From assembly GCA_016748015.1 (NCBI GenBank), contig JAAOMT010000760.1, positions 474,779 to 538,778 on the forward strand: a stretch of 64,000 bases of DNA, in the 5' to 3' direction. Position 1 is the first letter of the stretch; every line of letters starts with the position of its first letter. This document shows, in pieces, positions 37,408-50,450 of the stretch. This DNA comes from Geosiphon pyriformis (Eukaryota; Glomeromycota; Glomeromycetes; Archaeosporales; Geosiphonaceae). Position numbers and translations under genes: made by a program. The notes under the pieces were generated by a model that did no database searches, was not told where the DNA came from, and saw only the letters and a program-made list of their open reading frames with translations.

Positions 37408-38772
37408 ATGCTAAATGTTGGTATGAAATTTGAGTTCAATGTTGAAAATAAATGCTCGGAATATAAAAGTCCACGATTTTACACCTCAGAAAACCTATCA
37501 TGGTGTTTGGAATATTTCAAGGTATTTATTATGAAATTGCAAATTGGGAATTTGAAATCTTCCCCAATCTAATTTTTTTTCGCAAAATAGGGACGTCGTA
37601 AGGCTGATCAGGATGAACTTGGTGCATTGTATCTCCGAGCTATCCCAAACCAAAATGAAATTTATTCACGCTTAGCATTTGAACAACGACGGGATTCATC
37701 TACTGCAAGAATATATGTGAAAAAAGAGGGGCTGACAGAATATTCCAATTCCAGTCCAGATTCTAGTGGGGATTCTGAGTAAGTTTGAATATTCAAAGGA
37801 AGTTATGCTTTTAAATGAAGCTATGTCTAATCACACAACAATTTAATCATATTCTTTAAGCTTCACAATGATAGATATCTCTCACTACATTAAGATGAGG
37901 TCATTTTCTATGAGTTCGCAAGCACAAGGTAATACTTAAAAAGATTGGAGGCTAATTATGTTCAAAATCTTAACCATCTTTATTTATAATCTTTAGGATT
38001 TTACTTTAAAAAAGTTAATGCAAAAGCAAAAGTCAGAATAGGCGTTGAATTTGGAAACATGTCGATAAAAAAGGATTTAACCACTGTCGATTGTTCTTCA
38101 AATGGCTCTTTAAAAACAGATGCTTTACTTAATTTCTTGAATGACAAAGACAAATCAGATGTAGCCTTTATATTTGGGGAGGAAGTCGTATATGCCAATA
38201 GTGGAATTTTAGCTGCTCGATCCGTATACTTCCGTCAGCTGTTTTTCGGGGAATGGGCAGAATCAATTAAATATGCGAAACGTAATCAAGACGACCTGGA
38301 TCGGCAAGAAACTGAAATGAAATTTGAGGAATCGGTTTCCGAAATGAAATTTATGGTTCATATTACCGATTTTATGATAGAAACATTCTCTGAAATGCTT
38401 CGGTTTCTCTATACTGAAACTATTGAATTCAACGAGATGACTGGCTCGCCTACCTCACCTATCAATATGTTTATTATCAGCGATAAATACTTTCTGAATG
38501 AACTACGCAATCTAGCGAAGGCTAAGATTATTTGGCAATTTCAAACAGATACCATCATTGATTTCCTTTTCGACCTTGGATACAAATGGGAAGATGTTAA
38601 AGCTGAGATAATACACTTTATACATGAGAATGATTTTGCAGTCTTGAATAATGGGGGAATCGCTAAAATATGTATACTTGGAGCTGTTGATGAAGTATCT
38701 CAGAATGTTATGAAAGACTTGTTAGAAGAACTGCTCTTACCACCTAAAGATTTTCCAAATCACAGTGTTTAA
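37408..38772 (+). CDS. MATH-BTB domain protein, second paralogue
   Basis: Four exons (37408-37521, 37591-37778, 37861-37928, 37997-38772; 381 aa) join in phase with GT-AG borders. The first 130 residues are a diverged MATH region (FEFNVEN ... SWCLEYFK, then ELGALYLRAIPN, then VRIGVEFGN). The BTB domain follows: SDVAFIFGEEVVYANSGILAAR, FRQLFFGEW, then ITDFMIETFSEMLRFLYTE and MFIISDKYFLNELRNLAKAK. Its architecture and exon order match the MATH-BTB gene at 12.2 kb, but it lacks the long insertion in BTB. A cullin-3 adaptor role is inferred from the family. Confidence 0.75.
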
Positions 38773-40143
38773 ATTCCCCTTTAGATCTAAAATGGCTATT
38801 TCAAAATAGGAGAATCATTTGGAATCTTGACATAAAATAATAATCCGATAGATTTTCGAGTCAAAAATTTACATTTGCTCGGCCACTAAAAAAAATATGT
38901 GAAAATTCCCAATAATTGATATCTACAAAAAATGATGCGGAACAATTCTTAATGTCAAATCAGCAATTTGGTTGTCTCTTATATATTTGAATTGGTTCCA
39001 AAAAAAAACCGTAAAAATTATTTGACCAGCAAATTAGAACGCGAATAATTACTATTTAAAAAATGTAAAAAAAAAGAAATTATGTCTATTAATTTGTCAT
39101 TTTGAGTCACGTTCATGCATTCAATACTTTCACCACTTAAAGCGCTCAAACAGAATTTGGAACTTTCGCCTTAGACATTCAAAATGAGATAGTTTACCCT
39201 TGCAAAATTTTTAGCACCCTTTAACTTATCGTTGTGCAAGAGAAACATAATTAAGTGGCCAAGGGTTTAGGAAAAGCTTCAAAATATAACTTAAAGAAAT
39301 TTCTGGCAATGCACCACATATCGCTATGCCCGTTAATTGGGATAAAGATTTGCTTAAAAAGCTCCTCAATTTATCAAAGGTCGAAATTATTTGGAATATT
39401 TAGATCATACATGTATTATGAAAATCTGCTTCTATGTAATTGATCGGAGAAAAGTCTCATTTTGAAAAGCTGTAAAAAATTTCCAAATCAAAGAAAGTCT
39501 TACTACGGATAAAAAGATTAATCTTTCATGAATTCTTTTAAATCCTGTGGATGCACTGTAAAATGATATCTTTCGGATGGCAGAACTGCCCAAAAGAGCT
39601 AAAACTTTGAAAAATCGCTTTTCATAAAATAGATATTATATATTATTCGTTTGTGTGTGTATGGCAGATTGAAGTTATAAAAAATAAATGATATGTATCA
39701 GTCGTGGGAATAATTATTTAATCACATAAGACATCAAATGATCATGCTCTATACATCAATCTTGAATTTTAGACTCAAATAATCTGGTGCAAACTGTTTG
39801 ACTATTATTGTTTGAAAATGAGGATCAATTTTAGAAGCAGACATGTAAAATCATTTGTTTAACTGTAGTTTGAAACAATTAGAATGTTCACCCTTGTGAT
39901 TCTGATTGATAACAGAAAAAATTGTTTCAAAACAAAAGCTTTATAAGTTTGCATACTAAAGGTCAACTAAAAAATATTTGTTTCTTGGGATTCAAAATTT
40001 CTTAAACGAATAATTATAATTTTTATCGCTTCTCATAGTGTATATATATACATACTGCAGCATAAATTTTTTCATAAATTTTTGGATTTAAACGACATTT
40101 AATCATTTGTCTTTAAAATAAGATTCAAAAATTTTCAATTACA
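38773..40143. other. Intergenic, nothing convincing
   Basis: Short open frames occur (for example near 39255-39443), but they are no better than chance for this composition. No RNA gene or repeat was recognised. Confidence 0.45.
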
Positions 40144-41101
40144 ATGGGTGATATTGGAAAAGATAAAAACTGGTAATCATAGTGATTTTCATCACTTTTT
40201 AACTGGTAAACCTGTCGTCCATAACCTAAAAAAAATTTTACTTTATAAAGGCCTGTAATTTATCCTTTAATTTACCACAACATCGAAGTGGATATCAATG
40301 AAGCTAGGGCGCGATTACTTGCTAAACGTTCATATAATTTATGGAGAAGTGAGTTTTTTGAGATTCACAAATATTAGTTTTTTAAATCTTTTGTCTGTTT
40401 TTTCTGTTGTTCATTTGTTTTTTGGGTAATTATTAGTTTTCTATATTACGCTGGGCGTAAACGTTTTCGCTGTGTGTGTATTGGCGGTTAACCATTTCGG
40501 GGGAACAAGAATTGAAGCTATCTTCATATCACTTCTCTACTTATTGTTCTTCCCAATATTTGATTTTGCCGGTCGTCATTACTCTCTTTATCGTGGCCTT
40601 AGGTATATATACCGTTTTTGGTCTAATTTATTGGCAATCTTTTGAAGAATTGAATTTTTTTTTCGACTTTGAAAAATACTTTTAAACCCATCTCAAATAC
40701 TTTTATTTTTTCTAGAGATGACAATATATCTCAATTGAGATGGTTTTTCTTGAATCAAGCACTCGTTATTGTTTTTGGATTTTTCATTGGAATTGGGTTT
40801 TTCGAAGGTGGTGGTGGTGGTTTGATCGCAATGATTTATTGTTTTAGCAAGAATAAAATTTTTGCGGGTATCGTGAGTGCTATCTGTTCAGCATTGGTCG
40901 TCTTACAAATTATATACAACATCAAATTGTTTTTTAATGTAAGTTTAATTTTTTTCCATGAGGTTTATGGGTTTTTAAAATTTTTTGTAAAATGAATATT
41001 TAACCGAAATTTTTGTTTGGAACGTTTTCCAGGTCAAAAGTTACATCGAAGATCGTGGCTGGACCATCTTTCCTAATAGTACCACTACGAAGACTGGATG
41101 A
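40144..41101 (+). CDS. SCAMP-type secretory carrier membrane protein
   Basis: Five exons (40144-40172, 40251-40348, 40437-40602, 40716-40938, 41033-41101) join in phase to give 194 aa. After a short N-terminus comes YPLIYHNIEVDI, the juxtamembrane block typical of SCAMPs. Four hydrophobic segments follow (about residues 43-60, 66-83, 104-125 and 130-155). The loop between the second and third reads FDFAGRHYSLYRGLRDDN, matching the position of the SCAMP E-peptide (CWYRPVYKAFR in animals). SCAMPs cycle between Golgi, endosomes and plasma membrane. This one lacks the long cytosolic N-terminus with NPF repeats, as other short fungal forms do. A different tetraspan family is less likely. Confidence 0.75.
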
Positions 41102-42369
41102 TGACTATTAGGTGTATTTTGTTAGGGGCGCATGAATATATTATAATAAATTAATCTCAACTAATTTCAAAGAATCGTTAATTTTTTTAATCTGGTTTCG
41201 ATCACAAGTTATAGATATTACTTAATTTACAACTAATAGGATCAATGAATACTTTATTACACATTTCGAAATTTTTCTTAAGTTGAGAATATCTGAATGA
41301 CAATTTTTAACAAGTAAAACCTGTAAATGTGAGAATCTTGTCACCTTTTGAGAATCAAGATCAAAATAAATTCGATGCTGAGAAGCAAGGTACCCACAAG
41401 TCTATAGAAAATGTAAAAATTTTTATTCACTTTGAGCTCTCATGAGATTTTCAGGAGTGATAAATGATTGTCAGAAGATTGGAATGTTGGTACTATCATC
41501 AAAAAAAGGAATTCTAATTCTTTATGGCTATTAAAAATCATTTAACGTTAATTTTCAAAGTATTTTTAAATATAAAAAACAAAAAAAAAAACACTAATTT
41601 CTGTGTGTTACAATTAATTTCTTCAATTAAAATATTAAATCATAATTGAACTCTTTTAATTAAAATTTTACTTTTAAACTTGAAATTGTTTTAAATAAAT
41701 TCTAAAATTTACATTATAATTTTGGTCTTGGCTCCAAGTTTTTATCATACGGTGATTTTTATTTTTCGTTTACAGTAGTTTACAAATGAATGTATGAATT
41801 TTTAAAAAACATATTTATTGCTTAGAGTGTGTTTCAACTAAAAAATTATCAAGCCATGTTTTTGTTTATTTTTCGAAGATCCCATCCACCGATTTTAAAC
41901 TTATCTCAAAAGCAAGATTGGATCACCCTTTAGGACTAATGGATAACACAGAATAAATATTGATACATGTATTCACTCTGAAGGAACCCAAAGTATCTAT
42001 GATGAGTCACAATTTTTGCTAATTCAAATTTAACTTTTAATTTTACATTTATAATAGCAAACACCGGATCTATGCCCAGAAAAGCTCGGCAGAGTTTAGG
42101 GACTCTCATGAAACCTTCTCGCCACAGATAAAGTAATCTTATTAGAACTTGATAAGTGATTCTGCAAAAAAATTTTCTGAAAACTAAAGGTTCACATTTG
42201 TTAGAAACTTTTACCATTCTCCAAAAAGATACCAATTTTGATTAAAAGTTCACAATATATGAACCGCCTGAAGAAACCTGAGCCTGTAAATTTTCTAAAA
42301 ACAACTAGAAAATCTTTGGTTCTATTACTTTTAATGGACTTATTATTTTCCAAGAGTTTACGGTAAAAG
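41102..42369. other. Intergenic, nothing recognised
   Basis: Mixed A/T-rich sequence with no convincing gene. A minus-strand frame at 41936-42235 is open but unrecognised and could be chance. Confidence 0.4.
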
Positions 42370-42371
42370 AA

Positions 42372-42402
<31 letters not shown>

Positions 42403-42541
42403 CAAAACAAAACAAAACAAAACAAAACAAAACAAAACAAAACAAAACAAAACAAAGCAAAACAAAACAAAACAAAGCAAAACACAATAAAACAAAATAA
42501 AACAAACCAAACCAAACCAAACCAAACCAAAACAAAACAAA
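42370..42541 (+). repeat. (AAAAC)n pentanucleotide array
   Basis: About 30 tandem units of AAAAC, pure in the first two thirds, then varied with AAAGC, ACAATA and ACC variants towards the right end. Because the unit is five bases long, long open frames appear on the minus strand that should not be taken as genes. Confidence 0.95.
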
Positions 42542-43655
42542 AAATTTCATTAAAGATATTATGTGGTGGACTCACCATGTTGAAAGCCATAAAACTTGTA
42601 AAGAAGCAAAACATAGTTTCAGGCTTACAGAACACGGACCTAAATGAGCTTTAGTTTTGGTTTTAATGAAGCGAAATGGTAGATTCTTAGAAACCTTTTG
42701 ATTATTGACTTTTTGAAAAGAATCTTTTGAAGATTTTTCAAGTAATTTTACCATATAATTAAGCCGATAGCATTTTACGCCGCAATAATGTGAGCTATAT
42801 ATAGCAAGAATTGTAAAGTTCGGGTTATTTCAATTGTTTATTTGTGAAAGAGAAATGGGAGGATGGGCAGAGCGGCCCATCGCAAATGACTATTGAAGCG
42901 TTTTCATTTCATATAGCAGCCGTGAATTTATAACCAAATATTGAACAAAAATGAAATTGTTAACAAGGATACTAAAAGCTATGACTTTAATTACAAGTTT
43001 TTTAACGCACAATAAGATGACGTAATTTCCCCTCGAACGCTAAGAAATCAATCAAAGAACTTTTAGTAAGTCTCTTTACCTTACGCCCTGTTCCTAATGG
43101 ATTTTGAAATCATGAAGATTTCGTCTGATACAAGAAATAAGAGGCTTAAAATATTAGTATATTATGTCTTTAATTGGATATGCTTGATGATTGGCTATGC
43201 CCAGCTCAAAATATTCTATTTCCCATTACTTTAATGAGTTTGACACGGCTTGACTTAAAGCCAAAAAAGACAATACCTGTGGTAAGATTTGTGATTTGAT
43301 GATTAAAATTTTATCTTAATACATGTATTAAGAATTTGTTCTTTTCCCATTTTCATCCTGAATTTGAATTTAAAATGATAAAAAAGATATTTTATTTTGC
43401 AACTCTCCTATTTGATTCATATTTTTGTTAGGATCCTTGGAAATCGGATCTGTTTAAGAGGAAAAGTTCTTTGCATAGTTTGATAAATGAAATATATAAA
43501 AAAAAAGGGAATCTGAAACAATGAAAAGAACCAATTTACTCTCAAAACTTTCAATCTAAAAAATAAATTTCAAATTTATCTTATCTTCATACCCAAAGAA
43601 TATTTAAAATGAATCAAAATATTTTACTCATCCTAATTAATCTCAATTTTCGTAG
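42542..43655. other. Intergenic upstream of the SOD-like gene
   Basis: No gene was recognised. A hydrophobic signal-peptide-like frame starts at the ATG at about 43609 but is out of frame with the SOD-like coding region just downstream; it may be its true first exon. Confidence 0.4.
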
Positions 43656-44062
43656 CCTCATCATCCACCTTCGTGATTCCCAGTCAAACATTCAGTCAAA
43701 CTTCTGCACAAGTTGCATTTCTGAGAACGACGGATAAAAAAGTAATTAGTGGCGAATTAACTTTCTTCCAAGGCACTGCTGGCGCTACCACCATCACAGG
43801 GCAATTTAACAGTGGAATGGAGTCTGAAAATGTATACACTTTTGTTATAAAAAATGGAACATGTATTAACCCTAAAGACACTATTTATGATTTAAATACA
43901 TCTATTCAACCCTACTTGAGCTTCAATAATGGTGGTATTCCAGCATTCCAATTCATCAAGTCCGATTTGCATATTACTGATGCTAATGGAATTGCTAATA
44001 AACCGTTTATTGTGACTGTTAATGACGAAGTTAATGTTTGCGGTATTATTTCAAAGAAATAA
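43656..44062 (+). CDS. Cu/Zn-SOD-like fold without metal ligands (start unresolved)
   Basis: The frame from the acceptor-like TAG at about 43655 encodes about 135 residues. VAFLRTTDKKVISGELTFFQ followed by TTITGQFNSGM matches the first strands of Cu/Zn superoxide dismutase. NGTCINP aligns with the NGCTSAGPHFNP loop, and the C-terminal VCGII aligns with the ACGVI end, so both disulfide cysteines are kept. The HGFHVH strand that should bind copper reads VYTFVIKN here, and no substitute histidines are seen. It is therefore probably not a dismutase. A leader MNQNILLILIN at about 43609 would be a good secretion signal but lies in another frame, so an intron, a frameshift or an upstream exon is needed. 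Confidence 0.55.
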
Positions 44063-45113
44063 TAACCATATTTTTATTTGTTCATATTTCCAAATTTTGA
44101 ATTTGACTTTTTTTTTTATAAACTTTTCAAATATTTCTAATTTTTTCTCTTCTATTATTATGTCTTTTATTAAAACCAGTTTTTCATCATGATCGTAAAA
44201 TTTTTTTGAGCCAAAGACTTGATTTTTTAGTTATTCAAGAATATTTGCTTTTTAGTTTTTTTTTCATTACTCTACATCAAAATAATAGTTTTGCTTAGTA
44301 AATAAAAGAAGTTGGTAGTCTAGCCCCCACTTCTAATGGTTTGGTTCTCTGATAATTAATTCTTCTTGGCTAAACATTTGGGGAGACTCCAAAAAAGATT
44401 TTAAATATATTGAGCAAATCGACAAAAATTCGGAAATTAAATCAATATTCCTGGCGACTTTTTACACTGTAACAAATACTAATCCATGATCCTTTGAAAG
44501 GGAAATAATTTCATCACGGAATTTCGAGTTAAGGATATAAAAATTTCTTAATGGCATTTTTCATAAAACAAATTTTAATAATTCTAATAGCTTAAACGGA
44601 AATTAAAGGTCTAAAATTCTGGTTGATGATTTTAGCATTTATATTTTCCAATATTAAAAAACTATCCTTAACTCATTTGCCCCCAACTAATAAAACGGAT
44701 AGATTTTTTTATTTTCTTAAGTAAGCTATTGATCTCTTTTGTAATCTGCAAAAAATTCTATTCTACTAAAAATAACGAAATCCAAAATATTTCATATTAG
44801 TTGAATAAACAGAATTTCAATATTAGTTCATAAGGGGTGTTAAAATTAATCAAACCCATTAAATATATATTCAGGAATTCTTTTTAATTGCATGTCTAGA
44901 AAAACATGCCGACGCATTTGAGGATTTCGAGGCTTCACAGATGTGAAATATCGGTTGAAATGAGTTACTTTTTTCTTTGAATTTAGTCAATGCATTCATC
45001 AAATTTGCTTTAAATTCTCGGAATTTTATTCTTTAATATATTGCTTTTCCAAAATTTTTAAGAATTTCATACATTATTTTTGATATAGTTAGGGGATAAT
45101 TATAATTTCACCC
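44063..45113. other. Intergenic, nothing recognised
   Basis: Gene-flank composition with no open frame of interest and no RNA gene recognised. Confidence 0.45.
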
Positions 45114-46339
45114 TCAATATCTCAATTGATACCTGGTTTTAGCTAAAATTCTTAAGGTATCAAGTGATTCCCTTTGCATTATATTTTGCATTATAGCTTG
45201 ACTTTCGATCCACTTAGCTTGAAGCCATTGCAGCCTTTGAGATTCGTCGATTTGAAGATATTTATTCAAACCACGAGCAATTTCTGGGACCCAATAATAA
45301 CTTGCCCCATCCTTAAAAATATTCTTGCTAGTAAGGATAGGGGATGCTTGGATTAGCTCTTCTGGAATATCCCAATGGACACGAAGTTCATCAGCACTAA
45401 ATGCGAATGAATATTTTCGTGTCAATTTTTCCGAATATCACAAATAGCAGCCTAAGTGCACATAAGGGAATCCCCAGATTAAACACTTACTTCATGACAT
45501 TTTTCCTTAAGCAATTTAGACAGAGCCGAAGAAGGGCACCCCAATATATACCCTGATCATTTGTTACTCCATGACAATGATGACATCCATTATCAAACAT
45601 GGTTAACTCCAAATAACTTTGTTCAGAGATTTGGGGCGGAGGTGACAATGTGAGGTAGTTTAAAGAATCTTGCCTTGCAGTCTTCCAAATCTTTTGGGTG
45701 ATAGTATCAATAGGAGAACTGAGTAGTTCATGAAAATATTTGCAAGTGAATTGAAGTGCAAATAAATCATGAGGCCCCAGCCAAAAACAAATTTCTTTAA
45801 AGATTTCTAAAGAAATTTTCTCGTGATTGGGTAGATTTTTATTCCTTGATCTTTCCAAAGTCTGAAAGTTGGCTACCTGAAGCCAATATTGAATGGCATC
45901 TTGATGAGAGGGTTGAGTATTTGTTAAAAATCCACCAAGTGATTTTTCCTTTGGATTCCTTGATCCTTTTTCAGCAGTAACAGCAAATTCAAATGTATCT
46001 TGGTCATTCTGAATATCATTCATAAAATTTGTGCAACATAGTTCAAAATCGAGTGATATGTCAATTTCTTCATCCGTTATTGTTGAGTCGCTATCATTTT
46101 CACTCTTCACTGATATATCGACTTCCCCTGTAAAAAGTTGATTATTCAGTTCTTCCGACTCACTATCCTCACAGCTCATCAGCGAAAGAGCTCGTTGGAG
46201 GCTCCCAATTTCTTTGAAAATCATTGACCTTGGAAAATTTTATTAAAAGTTGAATGTGTTTTCTTTAAAAGAGGAGAAAATATTTAGGTTTCGATACATA
46301 CGAGACAGAGGATTTTTCGTATTGATATTTAAAAGACAT
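45114..46339 (-). CDS. F-box protein with C-terminal CxxC pairs
   Basis: Three exons on the minus strand (46339-46302, 46228-45491, 45396-45114) give 352 aa in consistent phase. Residues 1-130 are acidic and serine-rich. The F-box follows: ISLEIFKEICFWLGPHDLFA and FTCKYFHELLSS, then ITQKIWKTARQD. After it comes a cysteine pair motif, C-x2-C-H-G ... CLNC, that looks like a small zinc site. This pattern is common in large F-box expansions of fungi. F-box proteins link substrates to SCF ubiquitin ligases; the substrate here is unknown. The last exon (ADELRVHWDIPEELIQAS onward) carries no recognised domain. Confidence 0.75.
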
Positions 46340-49338
46340 TTCTTCCCACGGAATTACAAGTAATGTTAAGAAAAGGAACTGTAATTGCGAAAATTTTCTG
46401 AGGGATATTAATACATCACAATCATCTTATCTCGGATGGTCAATCATAACATAACTGCAATTTTTTATCGTAGATGATACAAATCAGGAAAGACACACAA
46501 CCTGATCAGCAGCATATCTACCAACATTTATTGCAAAAGCAACCTTTAAATTTAATGCTTTAAAAAAAGTATTAATTCCTTGTGACAGAAAAGATAAATA
46601 ATCTTAATAGCTTCTTTACGAATGATTAAAATTTTATATTTATAAAACTCAGAAGTTAAATTTGTTAAAAATAGCAATGTCACTTATTTTTTTAACTATA
46701 AAATTTTTTAATCTTTTATAAAAATCATTTTGGATTTTAGCAAAAAATAAAACAAATATGACAAGCTTAAAGAAAAATCACAAAAACCTATCAAACATAA
46801 TAATTATCATTAATTAAATCGTCTTTTTCATATTTCACTCTTAACTTTGCCACACTCACTCACTCACTCACTCACGATGCATTATCAAAAACGTTCAAAC
46901 CAAAAATATTCATGAATATTTTAATAATAAAATTTATTTTAAAAAAAAACATTAGACTTTTGTGTTATTATTTTTTAGCTTAACAAAAAAAATAACAACA
47001 TGTTAAATTAATTTGAAAATGATAATTGGTTAACTATTTAATTTTAATCTTGAAAAATAGAAATAGATTTAAAAAATTAAAACAAAACTATTATTATAAC
47101 AAAATAAAAGATTCGGAATTCAATTGTAACTAATTTTGACAATTTTTATTAGAAATTTACTATTTTTTATATTTAAAAACCTTAGATAATTTAGGAATAT
47201 AACAATATAAATCTAATAATTCAGAAAAATAAAATAAAACTTTCATTAAAATTATATTAAAAAATCAATATATATTATTAAATATTATAAAAACTTTTTT
47301 TTCAAAATACAATTTTTTATGCATTTTTTTTCTTCAATATTAATTGAAAAGTGTAAGCTCAAGTAAACTTTTCAAAATTTTAAATTATATTTTATTGAAT
47401 AATTCTTTATATTTTAATATAAAATTTTTTTTTTTTTTGACATTAAAACAAATTAAAATAATAATAGTAATAATTATAATAAGTTTTGAGTAATTTTACT
47501 TTTAATTTTATTCTAATTTTTTTTTTTGATTATAATTAATTCAAAAAATTGATCAAGCGAATATATTAAAAGTAAAAATGATATTATAATTTACTTCTCT
47601 AATTCTTGTATGCACCAACTTTAGAAAATTTTTTAAATATTATAATTACTTGAATTTTTTATAATTGAAAATTGATAAAAATTATCATAATCAATTTTAA
47701 ATAGCATAATTAATTGAAATTGTTGTAATTTATAGCAGTTTTGTACAATTTTTTATAGAATTTGGGTCTGATTAAAAATAAAATTTATTTAAAAAAAAAA
47801 CTTATAAAAGTTTTATTGTTACTTAAATAAAAAATATTACTATTATTATTTTACATTTAATATATTTAAATTCTTAATTTTACACAAATTCTAAAAAAAT
47901 ATTTAAACTAAATAAATTTAAAAGTTAAATCTAAAATCTAAAAAATTATAATTATTATTTAATTTTTAATGTAATTCTAAAAAAAATTTTAATAAAAAAA
48001 AAAAAGATTTTGACCAATATCAAAATTTATCATGAACTGTTTAAGGTAAATATATATATTATAAAAAACTATCACAGTTTGGATTTATTTTTTTTCATAA
48101 AAATATTTGTTTATTTTTACAAGAATCAATGGATTATTAAAGCTTTTAATTAATTTTAATTAAATTAAAAATAATATATTAAATAAAAATGCAATTTTAC
48201 CAATAATTAAATAATGATAAGTTAATTGAAAAATATTTTTATATTCTATTGAACATTGAAAATAAGAATTTATATTTCAAAACTGACAAAAAAAAACCAT
48301 AATTTTTCTTTCTTTCAAATGGTTCTTTTTTGATGGAACAGAAAATATTCTTTTGTTTTCAGACAAAACTTAAAATAAATTTTTATTACTTAATATACTT
48401 TAAACATATTTTGTTTTATTGACGCTAAAAGAATTTGGTCGTTTCAACGGTTATATTTATCCCAAAAACTAATTCCGAAAAAAATAAGCTTCAAAATGTA
48501 GCATCTTGATAATTCTTAAAAAGTCAGCTTAAAATATTCAATAAACTTTTTCCTTAAAATTTATTTACAAATTTCCAGGATAAAGAATTTTTTCTATGAT
48601 CAATTCTAGATAATTAAATTCCCAATTGATATAGTATCACAAAAACGAATATTTGCGCAAAGAAATATCAGGAGAAACGATACTCCATTGTGATCTCTTT
48701 CGTGTCAAAACATTTCAATCTAAATGAAATAAGAGAATAAGAGCGATATCTCATGAGCCAATCTTACGCAATTTAACTGGGACATGCGAGAACATCCAAG
48801 CTCGGTACTTTTTAAATCCTAACGCCCAATTCCATTGTTTGATTGATCCAGAAAAATCACAATTTTTTTCCGTTCTTTCACATTTGATGCAGCAGCATTC
48901 AACAATTTCCCCACCTTACGACTCACAAACTCTTTAAGCATTGACGTCTTGTTTCGAGATACAACCACAAAATAAGTTTAGAATGATAAAATGTAACAAA
49001 CCAAGATAAAAATAGGCAGAAGCTTTGGATTAATATAATACAAAAATTCAAAGAGTTACAGTAACTGACGCATGGTACCCTCGGAGAAAAAAATAATGTA
49101 GGAGACGAAAGAGCATGTGGCAGGTTTCTTGAAATTCGGGAACTTAATTGCCGTGGATAATTAAAACATAAATTCTAATAACCCCTGTTGATTTTACAAA
49201 AAAGAAATCCTCTTTGCGGTAACAGCTTCAATTTTTTTCAAGCTTGAGTATTTAGGATTGAGTTCAACTTTAACTTTATCCTTGTGACATATTTTATCCT
49301 TTCAATTCCATCCTTCAAAGCCCGGAAATATTTACATC
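46340..49338. other. AT-rich intergenic region with an (ACTC)n tract
   Basis: Three kb without a recognisable gene. A short (CTCA)n microsatellite lies at about 46854-46876. From 46.9 to 48.3 kb the DNA is strongly A/T-rich. A more mixed part at about 48.6-49.3 kb precedes the first secreted-family gene and probably holds its promoter; no specific site can be named. Confidence 0.45.
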
Positions 49339-50450
49339 ATGAAAGGAATCTTTAGAAATTTATTCATTCTTACAGCTTCTACATCATTAGTTTTAGCTTC
49401 AGATATGGTTAGGCCAGAAATATCCTCCCCGTATGATCTAGGCTTATCAGACCCAATTACTACAATTCCTAACCAAGACTCATCTCCAACTTCCGGACAA
49501 GAAACTTGTGAATCACTGCTTAGTATTCCATTGTGTACAACTTGTCAAAGGATTCTTTACTCTCCTTATATAAATGAAACTTTAAAATCATGTTTCGCTG
49601 CGAATTTGTTCAATCCAAATGTAAACCTTATACAACTTTCCAGAAATCTTGAACAGTTTTGTGCACAACCTTGCGAGGAAAATGTAGTTCATGAATTCTT
49701 AAACAAAGTTCAAAATGATTGTCGAGATGAATTAAAAGGTTTAAACATGACAATTATAATTGGAAAGGAAAATCAGTTGAAGGACGATGGTGTGCTGTTG
49801 TATTTTAACGCCTTATATTCTACCTTGCCACAACGCTTCTCTTACTGTTCAAAGAATTCGAGTGGTGGTAAAGAAAATTTATTTTTTAGGTGAATTTCTT
49901 GAATGAGATTAGGAAGACTAAATATTAACGTTTCACATATTTTATTTTGTATACAGGATACTGTTTGCTTGATTTGAAATCCCAAGTCAGCAATTACATC
50001 TCAAGCCTTAATCAATTTGGCGATGCCTATATTAAACTCTCCCCACCTGATACTCAAATAAGAATTCTCCTCGAAAATAAAGATCAAAGCACAAATGTGA
50101 CAACTAAAGAGACAGTTAATAGTCAACAAACCTTACTACCTTTACCCAAGAATATCTCTTGTACAGATTGTTTCACCAATATTGTGAAAACTTGGGTAGA
50201 GTACCCAAACACATTTCCCTTTACGAATAACATGTTGAAAGGATTTTATGAAAGCCATATTGATGACGTGAAAAAAAGTGTAAGTCAAGAGTGTGGGGTG
50301 AAGTTTAATGTGATTGGATCAAATGCTGGTACAACTAATTTTGAACTCGATATGGAAAACACTAGCGGTGCTGTTAGAGTGTTAGATATTAATCTCTTTG
50401 GGATTTTTATGATGACCATAATTGTCTTATGGTTTAGATTACATTTATAA
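49339..50450 (+). CDS. Secreted cysteine-rich, probably GPI-anchored protein (member 1)
   Basis: Two exons (49339-49867, 49957-50450) give 340 aa. A signal peptide ends near LVLAS. The first domain has CESLLSIPLCTTCQR, a later single Cys, FCAQPCEE, DCRDEL and YCSKNS. A phase-1 intron falls right after that last motif. The second domain has YCLLDL, ISCTDCF and ECGVKF, with the conserved phrase PLPKNISCTDCFTNI. The C-terminus is a short hydrophobic tail (INLFGIFMMTIIVLW), as expected for a GPI signal. Three paralogues with the same plan lie within 12 kb. The family is not recognised by name. A cell-surface or secreted role is inferred from the two terminal signals. Confidence 0.75.

Noticed and set aside
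39255-39443. Plus-strand 62-residue frame
   Set aside because: No start context, domain or conserved pattern; expected by chance here.
42201-42635. Long minus-strand frames rich in Phe, Val, Leu and Cys over the AAAAC array
   Set aside because: They arise only because a 5-bp repeat is open in every frame; no flanking coding sequence or domain.
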